Of a DNA stretch of 64,000 nt, positions 21,901 through 31,230 are shown one piece after another. A model generated the notes under the pieces. The model did no database searches and was not told the origin of the DNA. It saw only the letters and a list, made by a program, of their open reading frames with translations. Location: positions 52,756,592 to 52,820,591 of the forward strand of contig CM055097.1 in NCBI GenBank assembly GCA_029204225.1, in the 5' to 3' direction. Source of the DNA: Diphasiastrum complanatum (taxonomy: Eukaryota > Streptophyta > Lycopodiopsida > Lycopodiales > Lycopodiaceae). Positions within the stretch are counted from its first letter, which is position 1; the number at the start of each line of letters is the position of its first letter. The position numbers and the translations under genes are program-made.

Positions 21901-22403
21901 AAACGGTACCCAAAAAAATTTGCAACAAACCTTACCACTGCCCATGCCTCCCATGTCAGATATCTACAGAATCGGACATGAAAGAGCAACAATTTATATC
22001 TTTTGAGTCTCCAGAACTCTATCTCGTGCCCTCGCTATCTCTCTCTCCCTAACGAATCTATATTATAATAGTATATAAATACAGGTAAACGATGCGCTCC
22101 TCGGATGAGCTTCAACAACTTACTAATTACTTATGCTCCACAGTATCATTCAACACAGGTACACAGTACTATGGCCTGTGTGATGAGATAGGTTTAGGGT
22201 TTTGGGATGAACTCCAACAACAACAGTGAAAGGAAGCAGGAATTCTGTCACTGCTGCAACAGAACAGAATGGGATGATCGGATCGCAAGATGAGATTTTT
22301 TGAGAGCATAAGGTCCTTGTGCTTTTGACGAATTCTGAATGCTCGGGAAATTGCATGTCGTGCCACGGCAGGAATCGTCCAAATTTACTTTCCTCAGACA
22401 ACA

Positions 22404-22502
<99 letters not shown>

Positions 22503-24264
22503 ACGACTAGAAGATTTTTTGGGAGAACTATCCTCGTGTTCTTTGTGCGTGGGAAATGCCCTTCATGTAGAAAACTTTTAACCACATTCTTCTCTACAGT
22601 TTTATGGCTCCTTACAGGTTGAGTAAAGGATTTGCCTGCATACAGGCTGTCAAGAGGAATTGGCTTCACTGCCCATTATTGAAGTTTTACTTCTCCCTGA
22701 TTAACAGCCAAAGGAAGGATATCAAATATACTGTTGAGCAAGATTCTGATGATGATGAAAAGTACAAGCCTGCTGTTAGCCAGGAAGAAAGTTCGAGCTC
22801 TTCCACAACTCTGAAGTGTGACAAAAGTACCAGAAGAGTGACAGGCTCTCAGGACCACAAGACCTACACATTACTATGTCTTATATGATGAGAGTGGTTT
22901 TCCCCCGGATGAACTTCAACAGCTTACTAATTACTTATGCAAAATTGTGTCATTCACTACAGGGAGGCCCCGAGACCTACACACTACTATGCCCATTTCG
23001 CTAGACCTAATTGCGATTCGCACCCTGCGACGGGCCATTTTGACCAAACGATACCCAAATCGTGCCAGGCACGATCCCTTGGGTTCGTATCAAGACCACG
23101 AACCTGTGGACTGTATTCCTGGCATTATACACGAGTTCAAGTGGAACTTCAACAGCTTACTAATTACTTATGGCACAACTTCAACAGGTTACAACACGCT
23201 GTCGCAATTTTGCGTACCAACACGGGGGCTCCAAAACAACTCCCAGTTTTCAGGTCCCTACCGGACAAAGTGTCCCTGAAGCCCTATTTAACGTCGAACT
23301 TCGAACGGACGTTTTGGGCCGGCCGGCCGTCCGTTCCTCGTCCTGTCTGTTCCCACAGGTTCCTATCGAGGTTGTCCACTTGCCAAAACAGACGACACCT
23401 AAAACGGATCCCGTTTGGAGAAACAGGGCCGTCAGACGGAAAGCTGCAAAACTAGTTCATTTCGCTTGACCTGATTGTGTTTCTCTCCCGTCGAAGGGCC
23501 ATTTTGACTGGACGATTCGAGCCAGGCTCAATCCCTTGGATTCGTATCGGGATCACGAACCTAAGGACTGTATTCTTGGGCCATTTTGTCGATTTCCGAT
23601 GTTTTCAATTCCCGTCCCACACGAAGTATCCTTGAAGCCCTGTTCAACGTCGAACTTCGAACAGACATTCCCGGCTGACCGTCGGTCGTTTCCTCGTCCT
23701 GTCTGTTCCGACAGGTTCCTATCGAGGTTGTCCATTGGCCAAAACAGACGGCACCTGAAACGGATCCTGTTTGAAGAAACGGGGCCGTCGGACGGAAAGC
23801 TGCAAAACTAGTTCATTTCGCTTGACCAAATTGCACTTCTCTCTCGTCGAAGGGCCATGTTGACCGGACGATACCCGAATCAAGCCAGGCTCAATCCCTT
23901 GGGTTCGTATCGGGATCACGAACTTGTGGACTGTATTCCTGGACCATTAATGCATTCTATATAGGTTTAAGTGTATGCTACACTAGTGTTGCTTTGATGT
24001 TTAATCTGCACATACTTGTGGTGCAATGCCTACGACACATAGAGGATGTGGGGTTGATGATGTTTATGGTTGTGGTTATGATGATTATGGTTGTGGCTTG
24101 TTTTGATGGTTATGGCTGTGGGGTTGTGGGTTTATGATGATTTGTTAGGGTTTAGGGTTTAGGGTGTTATGTTAACTATGCCATTTGTTAGGTTGTCGGG
24201 TTTAGCGTGTTATGTTCAATGGTTGAACATGATGCAGATGTTATGAGAGACATGAAGATGTGTT

Positions 24265-24345
<81 letters not shown>

Positions 24346-27300
24346 TTGCACGGAGCAAACCATTTCTAACTAACCATTCAAATTTCACAGAGCTAACCAT
24401 TTGTGAGCAACCATGATAAATTAGCCATGACACGAATATACTGTAAAAAAATATATACATCTCATTTGATGCCAATATACATGATAGTCTGTGTGTATCA
24501 ATATCTACAAGTCTGTGCTAAAAAAATCATCCCTTTGCGTGCCAGATGCATCTGCAGGGGTGTCAAATACAAAGTCTGGCTGGGAGTCTAGAGGCATCTG
24601 GGACTCCTCCAAATCTAGGCCAACACCTGCCAAGAGACGACTAGAAAAATCATCGGTGCGTCCCCTCTTGGCTGGCCTGCCTCTGGGTCTGCCGGAAGGA
24701 ACCCTCTATGGTACACTCCTGCCTGGGGGTCTCCCTCTGCCACGAGGGGGTCTCTGAGAAGAATCGACTGTCCGTGATGCTCTGAGTCGTCTCTGCGCGA
24801 TCTGTCTCTAGGCAGCAGCCTCTGTCTCCCTCGCAAACTCTAACCAACCATCATCTGAAAGAGGGCGTGAAGCAGGAGTACTGGGTGGGGCACGTGGACC
24901 ATCCCCTGCAAGGTCGATCGTCTCGTCTGAATCATATGTGGGCTCATCATCAGAGGAGGGCAATGGAATGTCAGCAAAGAGGGGGGTGGTCTCCTCGATG
25001 TCAACATCATCCTCGGGATCACCCCGCAGAGCACGCAGAGCGGCATCGTCTGGATCAACCTCTGGCTTTGCCTCATGATCGGCCGCTGGAACCAGGCACT
25101 CATCGGGATTGACCTGCACAAGTCAATCATTCGTGAGAATAGCCGAAGCAACCGTGAGGGCATTAAACTGAATATCTTAAACTACTACGAAAGAAAACGA
25201 TAGAGCATAGACATATACCTGCAAGAGTAGAGAGCCTACGCCTCTTGCCCTCATGTTGTCCGTGATGCGTCGAACCACCCTGGTGTTGGTGTTGCAGTAC
25301 ACCAAGTCATTGCATCGCTCAGTCGTCAGACGGTTCTGCTTGTTCGTGTGAACAAGGCTGAACGCTGACCAGTTCCGCTCGCACACGCAAGCAGAACAAT
25401 CCTGCATTAATTGGCAACCACTCGAGTGAGTACCGACCTTGTAGACAATGCGAAAACTGGTTGGATGAATGAGATTAGATAACATACCTGTGAAAGGACT
25501 CGGAATGCGAGCGTCCTCAGGTCTGGCTGTCCAGCGCCTTAGCTCTCCCAGGAAGAGCCTGTTCTCTCAGACACGTGCAAGGTCCTCGTCGAACAGCCCC
25601 AGACAGTGCCTGAAATTGAGCAGCGATGTGCGTGAGTACACTTGAGCCCGCGCGGGGAAATTGAGCGAACAAAAGCAAACGACAGAGCAAGAGTTTATTA
25701 GTAACTCAGCCTCTGCTCCTCGAGCCTGCTACGGATACCAGTGTCGCTGCTGAGGAGGCGGATGTATGAGAACCAGTCCGCACGCAGCTCTGCATCGTCG
25801 TACTGCCTCTCGCTCTGAAACAACAGATGCAATATGTGGGCCACACTATGAATGTGCCAGTGAGACTTATCCCATCGTCGCCCACAACCGCCTAATAGGC
25901 TCCAACCTGTGGACCATACCATGTGGAGGCAACAATTACACGATTGCGTGTTGCGGCAGCAAGACGAAACAGAGTGCGAATGGAATAAAGGATGGTGAGA
26001 CAAAAAAAGTTATACCTGGCAGGGTCCAGCTCAGAACGTTGGAGAGACTCACCTATGCGATCCATGAACTCGTAAATGAGGCCCATCGTGCACCCCTCGC
26101 AATCAACGAGCCTCAAAACAGAGTAGATTGGGCGCATGACGTCCATCAGCTGCTGCATATCAACCCAGAAAGGCTCAAAGAAGAGGATCTCATGGAAGGT
26201 CAAGCCCTCTGGGGTCGTGGACAGGTCCATGGCTATGAACTCTGCAGAAGTAGCCATGCACCGCAAATCACCCTTGAGCTTGTTTTAAGGCATCAAAACA
26301 CGTTTTTTGCTACATCTTTGCAACCATAGCTCCAAATCAGAGGTCGCCCTAGTGATGTAGATCTGCTCTTAAAAAATTGGCCCATTCCTCATCGCTATTG
26401 GAGAGAAATCTCTATGGATTTCATCTTCAAGCTACTTCGAACTCAATGAGGACATAACTCTTGCTTGGTTGTGGAGGACCAATTTCCAAAGCAAGCACAT
26501 ATATAATTTATTGTTGTTCTAAACACTATTACTATTGAGCAATCTGCACACTTATTCCCTTTAAAGATCTTTTGCTTGAGGGCCAAATTATCTATTGATG
26601 ATGATTATGCTATGCGTGCCAGAAAGAGAAATCGGCTCCACATTACTATGCTCCTTTTGCATAATCCACAAACTTAGCCTCATATAAATTAAAGCTTCCT
26701 TCTACTATGAAGGCTTGCAGTGCAATGTCGTCTCTTACATCTTGGTCTGTTGTGAGCTATCATCGATGTGATGTTGACTTACCCACTTCTAGCCAACTAT
26801 GTCCATCAAGTGCAGGTCTAGTATAGTCAACAACGTGCAAACGAGTTCAGTATCTGGTACAGTGGGTGCCTATTTATGTAGTTGTTCATATACCCTTGCT
26901 TCAAGAACATACTCGCACACGAATAATCAAGCTACATAGGGACCATTCACTACACCAAGACAAAACTAATAAAGCATCCTACCATTACCACTATGTCATT
27001 AGCGCAAATAGAGGATTTAAAGTCCTCATTGAACCTAATAACACCCTCTCACTACATTTACTATTGTTCAAGATCCACTAGCTACCTCACCTTCACTATT
27101 AAGGTTATTACTTTATTCAGTACGCAAATCAATAGCAACTTGTTTTCCGTACATATATTTCTTTTATAGCCCATATTGGAAGCAATGTCTTAAGTTAGAG
27201 GAATGTTATGAACAAAAAGTACATAAACGGCTTTTTACATTACGTAACAACCTACTGATTTTTTTACATTGTATTTATGTGAAACCTTAAAAGCCACAAT

Positions 27301-28358
27301 ATCACACCTGCATTTATTATTTCAAGATTTGGAAAAGTAATAAATGTGTCATGCATCATTATTTTTTTTAGACACATTCAGAAGTGCATTACACTTTGTA
27401 AGGTACTTTTATTATTATTAGAAAGTACTTTTTAGAAACCTGAAATCATAAACTTACTATTTTTAATATATTTAGCGCAAAAAAAAAAATCAGCGATTGT
27501 CACGGCAGGGAAAGGCCCCCGAACAGGGCCCTTACCCTATACTTTTAAGGTTTACTTGACATTTTAGGGATAGGTAAAATCAATCTTGACGTTTAGAAGA
27601 CACAATTTACAACAACTCAATGGAGTGCATGCGGACTACATGAAAAACCAATTCCACTCATTCGCTCATGTATCAAAGCCACGTACATACACAAGCGTAT
27701 GGTATCAAACAAACACAATATTTACTGAATACTACATATTTGGCTTTCTAACACCTTTCCATAGGCAACCTAGGTCATGAAAAGAAAGATTACAACATAA
27801 CGTGCAAACATACTTACGTCATATGTTAATGTAGGTCTCATACGCGGAAAATGTATTTTACCACTTTACAAAAGAATGGCCTAGATGGTATATGTGAACC
27901 CAAAATTTCTAATTTAAATGCAAAGCTACTACTTTTAATAATATGTCGAAGGCTCGGACTTGAACCAACAGACCTATGTAATATGAACCAACAGGATGAT
28001 TTGTATGATGCCAATTGACAAAAAATGAGCTCTTACCCTTGAATGGTTTGATGACTAATTTCTTGACTGGCTGCGGAGGAGTGGCCTTTTTTCTTGACAA
28101 ATTTGCAAATGTCCCACCGCCACTGCTACCTCCACCTAAGACCACTGCAGTCGGAGTAGCAACTGTGATGGGGCTGCCATTCTTAATGTCTACCAGCATC
28201 AACTCAGAATGAACATCGTCGTCGGCTCCATAATGTTGTAAGCCATTCTTCTCGAAGGAATCAAAAGATAACTGGGGCTTGGATTTTTTTGTGGCAGGGA
28301 TCATGGTTGCGCCGGCAGTCTCACTGCTACTAGGACTCGGCCTCCTCTTCTGAGACAT
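18621..28358 (-). CDS. CUL4: CULLIN 4, 5' half (six exons, 459 codons)
   Basis: CUL4 is the scaffold of nuclear CRL4 ubiquitin ligases. Its N-terminal half binds the adaptor DDB1, and its C-terminal half binds RBX1 and carries the NEDD8 site. Exons on the minus strand are 28358-28037, 20890-20775, 20091-19745, 19469-19289, 19177-19055 and 18908-18621. All borders are GT-AG, the phases agree, and there are no stops. Diagnostic blocks: NLSRKKATPPQP and KKLVIKP (exon 1), QMLMIRSIALYLDRTYVIQN and SLWDMGLHLFRKHL (exon 3), NERCLLYLD and QLLERH (exon 5), DEKDKDMV and NKNEAFANSIKDAFEHLINL (exon 6). The protein stops at INLRQ before a good GT donor, where plant CUL4 continues NRPAELIAKFLD. The C-terminal half must lie left of the window or be lost. 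The start at 28358 is chosen to match known short N-termini; an in-frame ATG exists at 28499. Confidence 0.93.
19055..19177 (-). CDS. CUL4: CUL4 exon 5
   Basis: 123 nt, 41 codons from ARLQEENERC to AIILEK. Acceptor TGGCAG; donor GAAG|GTAAG. Phase 0 at both ends. Confidence 0.95.
19289..19469 (-). CDS. CUL4: CUL4 exon 4
   Basis: 181 nt. The first base completes an Arg codon, then MLESVDRTLLKHLLRMFSAL to DYLKHVE. Acceptor AACAG; donor GGAG|GTCAG. Confidence 0.95.
19745..20091 (-). CDS. CUL4: CUL4 exon 3
   Basis: 347 nt, AVEDLCLHKM to LLRLIEKE plus two bases. Acceptor TTTCAG; donor AAAG|GTAAA. Contains the highly conserved QMLMIRSIALYLDRTYVIQN block of cullin repeat 1. Confidence 0.95.
20202..20281. 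repeat. Nested hairpin in CUL4 intron 2
   Basis: Inner perfect 11-bp stem GAACCGTACAG (20236-20246) / CTGTACGGTTC (20251-20261) with a TTCG loop. Outer arms ACGGTTCACCATGGTTC (20202-20218) and GAACCGTGGTGAACCGT (20265-20281) pair with one mismatch. Possibly a small MITE-like element. Confidence 0.8.
20550..20633. repeat. Interleaved inverted repeats in CUL4 intron 2
   Basis: TTTTCCCA/TGGGAAAA (20550-20567) overlaps a longer imperfect hairpin whose arms meet at CATTTTCCCA (20587-20596) and TGGGAAAATG (20607-20616). Confidence 0.7.
20775..20890 (-). CDS. CUL4: CUL4 exon 2
   Basis: 116 nt. Acceptor TGCAG|AT; completes a split Asp codon and reads KPKLPINFEDATWAKIKEAV ... SLEELYQ. Donor CCAG|GTAAC. 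This is the start of the first cullin repeat. Confidence 0.92.
21655..21735. repeat. GC-rich GGACGCG repeat next to TA-rich sequence
   Basis: After a (TA)-rich run the sequence TATATCTAAGG...GGACCCTGGACGCG leads into repeated GGACGCG/CGCGTCC motifs, then a long A-run. It resembles the start of the segment at 47828-48050. Confidence 0.55.
22406..22504. repeat. (CT)n followed by (AC)n microsatellite
   Basis: Uninterrupted CT dinucleotides 22406-22478, then AC dinucleotides to 22504. Repetitive ORFs across it ([12 protein letters not shown]) are artefacts. Confidence 0.97.
22998..23950. repeat. Diverged tandem repeat in CUL4 intron 1
   Basis: Three related blocks begin at about 22998, 23460 and 23817 (TTCGCTTGACC...GGGCCATTTTGAC...CCCTTGGGTTCGTATC...GACTGTATTC). 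Between them a second block (GAAGCCCTRTT...GTCGAACTTCGAACRGAC...TTCCTATCGAGGTTGTCC) appears twice. Unit length is about 360-460 bp. ORFs running through it are by-products of the repeat. Confidence 0.75.
24265..24342. repeat. (CT)n microsatellite
   Basis: About 77 bp of uninterrupted CT dinucleotides. Confidence 0.97.
24560..26270 (-). pseudogene. hAT transposase-like relic, C-terminal half
   Basis: Minus-strand blocks separated by intron-like gaps. First FWVDMQQLMDVMRPIYSVLR and GLIYEFMDRIGES (about 26020-26266, ending in CCAG|GTATA), then ERQYDDAELRADWFSYIRLL (about 25700-25815, after TTTCAG). A frame with an internal TGA follows (about 25490-25605), then CERNWSAFSLVHTNKQNRLT (about 25300-25375), the hAT C-terminal dimerisation signature. 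Next is an acidic tail (DDVDIEETTPLFADIPLP), then an AT-hook-like arginine/glycine region (RGRGRPPGRS, RGRPAKRGR) in shifted frame. The catalytic N-terminal half and TIRs are not seen. It lies inside CUL4 intron 1, in the same orientation as the gene. Confidence 0.75.
26365..26630 (+). pseudogene. Gypsy integrase core relic
   Basis: Plus-strand translation gives NWPIPHRYWREISMDFI, then LLRTQ, a stop, GHNSCLVV and FPKQAHI, the first part of a chromovirus-type integrase core (first catalytic Asp in SMDF). It resembles the same part of the element at 50304-56790. Stops and flanking decay show it is old. Confidence 0.7.
26640..28036. other. CUL4 intron 1 sequence, nothing recognised
   Basis: AT-rich, short ORFs only. 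Includes long A- and T-runs near 27361-27369 and 27480-27489. Confidence 0.5.
28037..28358 (-). CDS. CUL4: CUL4 exon 1
   Basis: 322 nt, phase 0 to 1. The N-terminus is serine- and lysine-rich (MSQKRRPSPSSS, TKKSKP), resembling the nuclear-localisation region of plant CUL4, then a glycine run and NLSRKKATPPQP. The donor is AAGG|GTAAG. Confidence 0.9.
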
Positions 28359-28538
28359 TAAACCTGATAGGCTCTGCAGCTTTTGGTACGAGTTTAGCTT
28401 TCCATGAGACAAGTGCACTTCCCAACAACCAACCAAATTCCACTTCGAAATTAGGGGAGAGGTGATTATTGCCCATGTCCCAAGCAAGGCATGCCTCATT
28501 AAGCCATATGATGCCCGTATCTAAGGTGGCAGAAATTC

Positions 28539-28691
28539 CTGACAAAGAAAAAGGGTCTCAATTCAGTGAAAAACCTTCAACTACAGCATCGAATTGTAGA
28601 AGCGAGCAATTCTGCACAACATGAATAAATAATGTGAATGATTCTACGTAGTGCAGCAAAGTAGAGGTGAGGTCGCTGCCTCTCAACTCAC
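28539..28691 (-). other. Possible CUL4 5'-UTR intron
   Basis: On the minus strand a consensus-like donor (ACAATG|GTGAGTTG, GT at 28691-28690) and a pyrimidine-rich acceptor (CCCTTTTTCTTTGTCAG, AG at 28540-28539) bracket 153 nt just upstream of the CUL4 start. Transcript data would be decisive. Confidence 0.4.
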
Positions 28692-28918
28692 CATTGTACA
28701 AATGCAGCTGGCCCAAAGCAAGAGGAAGAGGAGGAGGAGGGGAGGGGGCAGCAGGCAGATGGATCTCTTCTGCCCCCTTTGCGATTCACCCCTGCTTGCT
28801 TTGCTTTGCTTTGCTTGCGCTCTCCGAATACACCATTGCAATATCTTCTCTCGCGCGCGCTCTCTCTTGGGTCTCAATGCCACTTCAGATATTTTGTCCT
28901 GCTCCCTCGGATGTGAGC

Positions 28919-29049
28919 CACGTGTGAAACTGCCCTGTCGGAAATATTCAATCGTCATTGACTTCCACGTGGCAAAATCTTAATGGAGTGAAAGGTATAT
29001 AGATGTTGCACACGTGCCATCTGGCCCCGTTATATCCCTCCAACCCTAA
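28919..29049 (-). promoter_or_regulatory. Candidate CUL4 promoter with three G-boxes
   Basis: CACGTG occurs at 28919-28924, 28966-28971 (as GCCACGTGG on minus) and 29011-29016, spaced 47 and 45 bp. A minus-strand TATATA lies near 28995-29000 and a telo-box-like AACCCTAA on plus at 29042-29049. Position is 560-690 bp upstream of the chosen ATG. Confidence 0.45.
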
Positions 29050-29886
29050 CATCTCAATGTTTTCTTTTTATGTTTATTTATTTATGGAAGGAGGAAACAT
29101 TTTCTTAGATATCAAATATTTGTAGGCCTCCCATGATGTTGGCAATCTATTTTGAGGATATGTTAAAAGATGATATGTCACTCACTCCTCTTGTGAGTTT
29201 GAGCGTCAAAATGAGTTTTTTTTTTAACTCTTTTACATGAGATATTTGATTTTTTGTGTTTGATTAGAATGTACAAGATAACACAAACTAAGATTCTTTT
29301 GATAAATCAATCACTTCATTATTCTTGCATTTTACTATTGATATAATGTGGATATAATGTAATGGGGTCCATGTCTGTTGACACCCAAACTACGTTTAAT
29401 GTTATTCAATTCCAGACAAGGTGATTGATATAGCATGAGAAAGTGTCCATTGAAAGTTAAAAAACCAAAGATTGCACTTTTTTATATGTGAGGTTTGGAT
29501 TTTACCTTAGTTATCTTGGACCATTGAAGACGTTTTTTAGAATGTATATTGACTTGGAATCAAGTGATTGTGATTGCTTTTTGTTGCGCGTTGTCTTAGA
29601 GTGAAGCCATTGAGAGCTTCACTTTCACCACATATGGAATGAGCTTGTGCATCTTTGTCAAGTTTCTAGCATTTTGTTAGTAGTGTTTTTCCTAGTTTTG
29701 AGATAAATAATTGTGTTAAAATTTTATGATGATTGAAAACTTTTCTTTAAAACAAACCAAGAACGATGTGATATTGTACTACAAAGGCCTTGCCATGTCA
29801 TATTTGTTGGAAAAACGGTGATTTCAGATAATATTGACTGATATCGGATCAGAGGAGCTCTGGTAGAAACAGATGTTCTGATACCA
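29050..29886. other. Intergenic sequence, nothing recognised
   Basis: AT-rich. The part next to 29886 may be leader of the copia element, since a minus-strand primer site (TGGTATCAGAAC) sits at 29875-29886. Confidence 0.45.
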
Positions 29887-30672
29887 TGTCAAAAATGTGG
29901 GATACTGTAGAAGTATCAAATGGAATAACAACGGAAGTGGAGCAGATGGTAGATGGATCGGAAGTGCATTGGTTACCAGCAATAATCAAGATAAATCAAT
30001 AGTAGCAATGCGCAATAGAACAATACATTAGTGAGACAAAAACTTGCACTTTGATTGATGAGAAAAATGAGTACAAGAGCGTGAAGCAGCTCGAGAGAGT
30101 TGGCGCAAAATTGCTTCAATTGTTGATCAATGAATATCAAAAACCTTTTTTTTTCTTTTAACTTAACTAGAATACAACCTAATCAATTTGACAAGAGCAC
30201 TAACATTGTACATTGATGATTGCATGTCAGTGCTCAGCGCATTGGGAGCATAAAATCTAACTGCTTAATTTACTGAAGTCGTTATGCATTAGATGGTCGT
30301 CTTCTCTTAACTATAAGTGTATGTACAAGTCAAGTGGACTGTCAGAGATGTACTTGAAGTCATCTGACAGTTCGTGGATCAATATGTCGGGCACTTCGAT
30401 ATGTCAAGCACTTCAACGTATTGAGTACTTCAATATGTCGGACACTTCGATGTGTTGAGTACTTCGATATGTCGGGCACTTCGATGTGTCGGATATGTCG
30501 GGCGGTGGGGTGAGTCAAGTATATACATGGAGTTGAGTTTTGACAAACCCTGAAGTGCAAAAATTTTGAAGGTATGATAACTGTGAAAATTGCGAAAAAT
30601 GCGAAGTTGGACTTCGATTGAGTTTTTTCATAATGCTCATTACTTAGTGGATCTGAGCATTGAAATCCAACA
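29887..30672 (-). repeat. Copia LTR flanked by both a primer site and a polypurine tract
   Basis: On the minus strand it starts TGTTGGATTTCAATGC right after TAAGGGGGAG (30673-30682) and ends TTTTTGACA right before TGGTATCAGAAC (29886-29875). About 786 bp. Both kinds of internal junction are present, so it joins two internal regions rather than lying at an element edge. Confidence 0.75.
30374..30492. repeat. 17-bp minisatellite inside the LTR
   Basis: Six clear units plus one degenerate unit of the type GCACTTCGATATGTCGG, with paired alternation of ...GTCGG and ...GTTGA ends. Confidence 0.85.
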
Positions 30673-30682
30673 CTCCCCCTTA

Positions 30683-31230
30683 ATGTAGATCCTGAAAAAC
30701 TTGGATCTTCAGATTTAACATGTCGTTAAAACTGAGATGGTGCTCCTTTGATAGAACTTTTGCGAAATAATCTGTTGTCATTAACTTTGTCCTGCAGTAA
30801 GACAATGACACTTTCTTTCGGTTGAAAATAATGCTAATGAGGTCTGCTTTCGGCTGTTCCATGAAATTGGGCCTTGATTCAATATGAATACAAATCCAAA
30901 AGTTGATCTTCTAGTGTCGATATCTCTTGCCCAATCTGCATCTATGTATCCTTCAAAAATAGTGAGATGTTTTGTAGCTTGGACATACTTCATGACCTTC
31001 ATGAGAGCTTTCCAATGAGTTGGCCTTGGATTCAACAGGAGTTGGCTGAGAGAGCTAACGGAGTATGCCAAGTCAGGTCGAGTGCAGAGCATAACATACA
31101 TGAGTGACCCGATGGAGTGAAACAGATATTGCTTCATTTCCTCCTTCTCTGTCTCAGATTGAGGACATCGCGCCTTTGACAACTTCATACCAGTGTCGAG
31201 TGGGAAGTAGCTTGATTTGCAATCTTGATT
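30683..31230 (-). pseudogene. Copia RT C-terminus and RNase H remnant
   Basis: Minus-strand blocks: FPLDTGMKLSKARCPQSE, YLFHSIGSLMYVMLCTRPDL, PRPTHWKALMKVMKYVQ, DADWARDIDTRRSTFGFVF, then YCRTKLMTTDYFAKVLSKEH. These are the end of RT and RNase H of copia. The 5' side breaks off near 31230 where an unrelated plus-strand ORF begins. Confidence 0.85.

Noticed and set aside
22248-22669. ORFs made of RERERE or SLSLSL and CVCVCV repeats
   Set aside because: Pure translation of dinucleotide microsatellites; the same applies at 24207-24416, 41577-41777, 44819-45058 and 60643-61185.
22937-23811. Overlapping 91-172-codon ORFs in several frames
   Set aside because: They follow the tandem repeat unit, and all three frames are open in parts, which indicates low stop density rather than coding.
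28667-28958. Small ORFs upstream of CUL4 on both strands
   Set aside because: Lie in the probable promoter and 5' UTR; purine-rich composition explains the frames.
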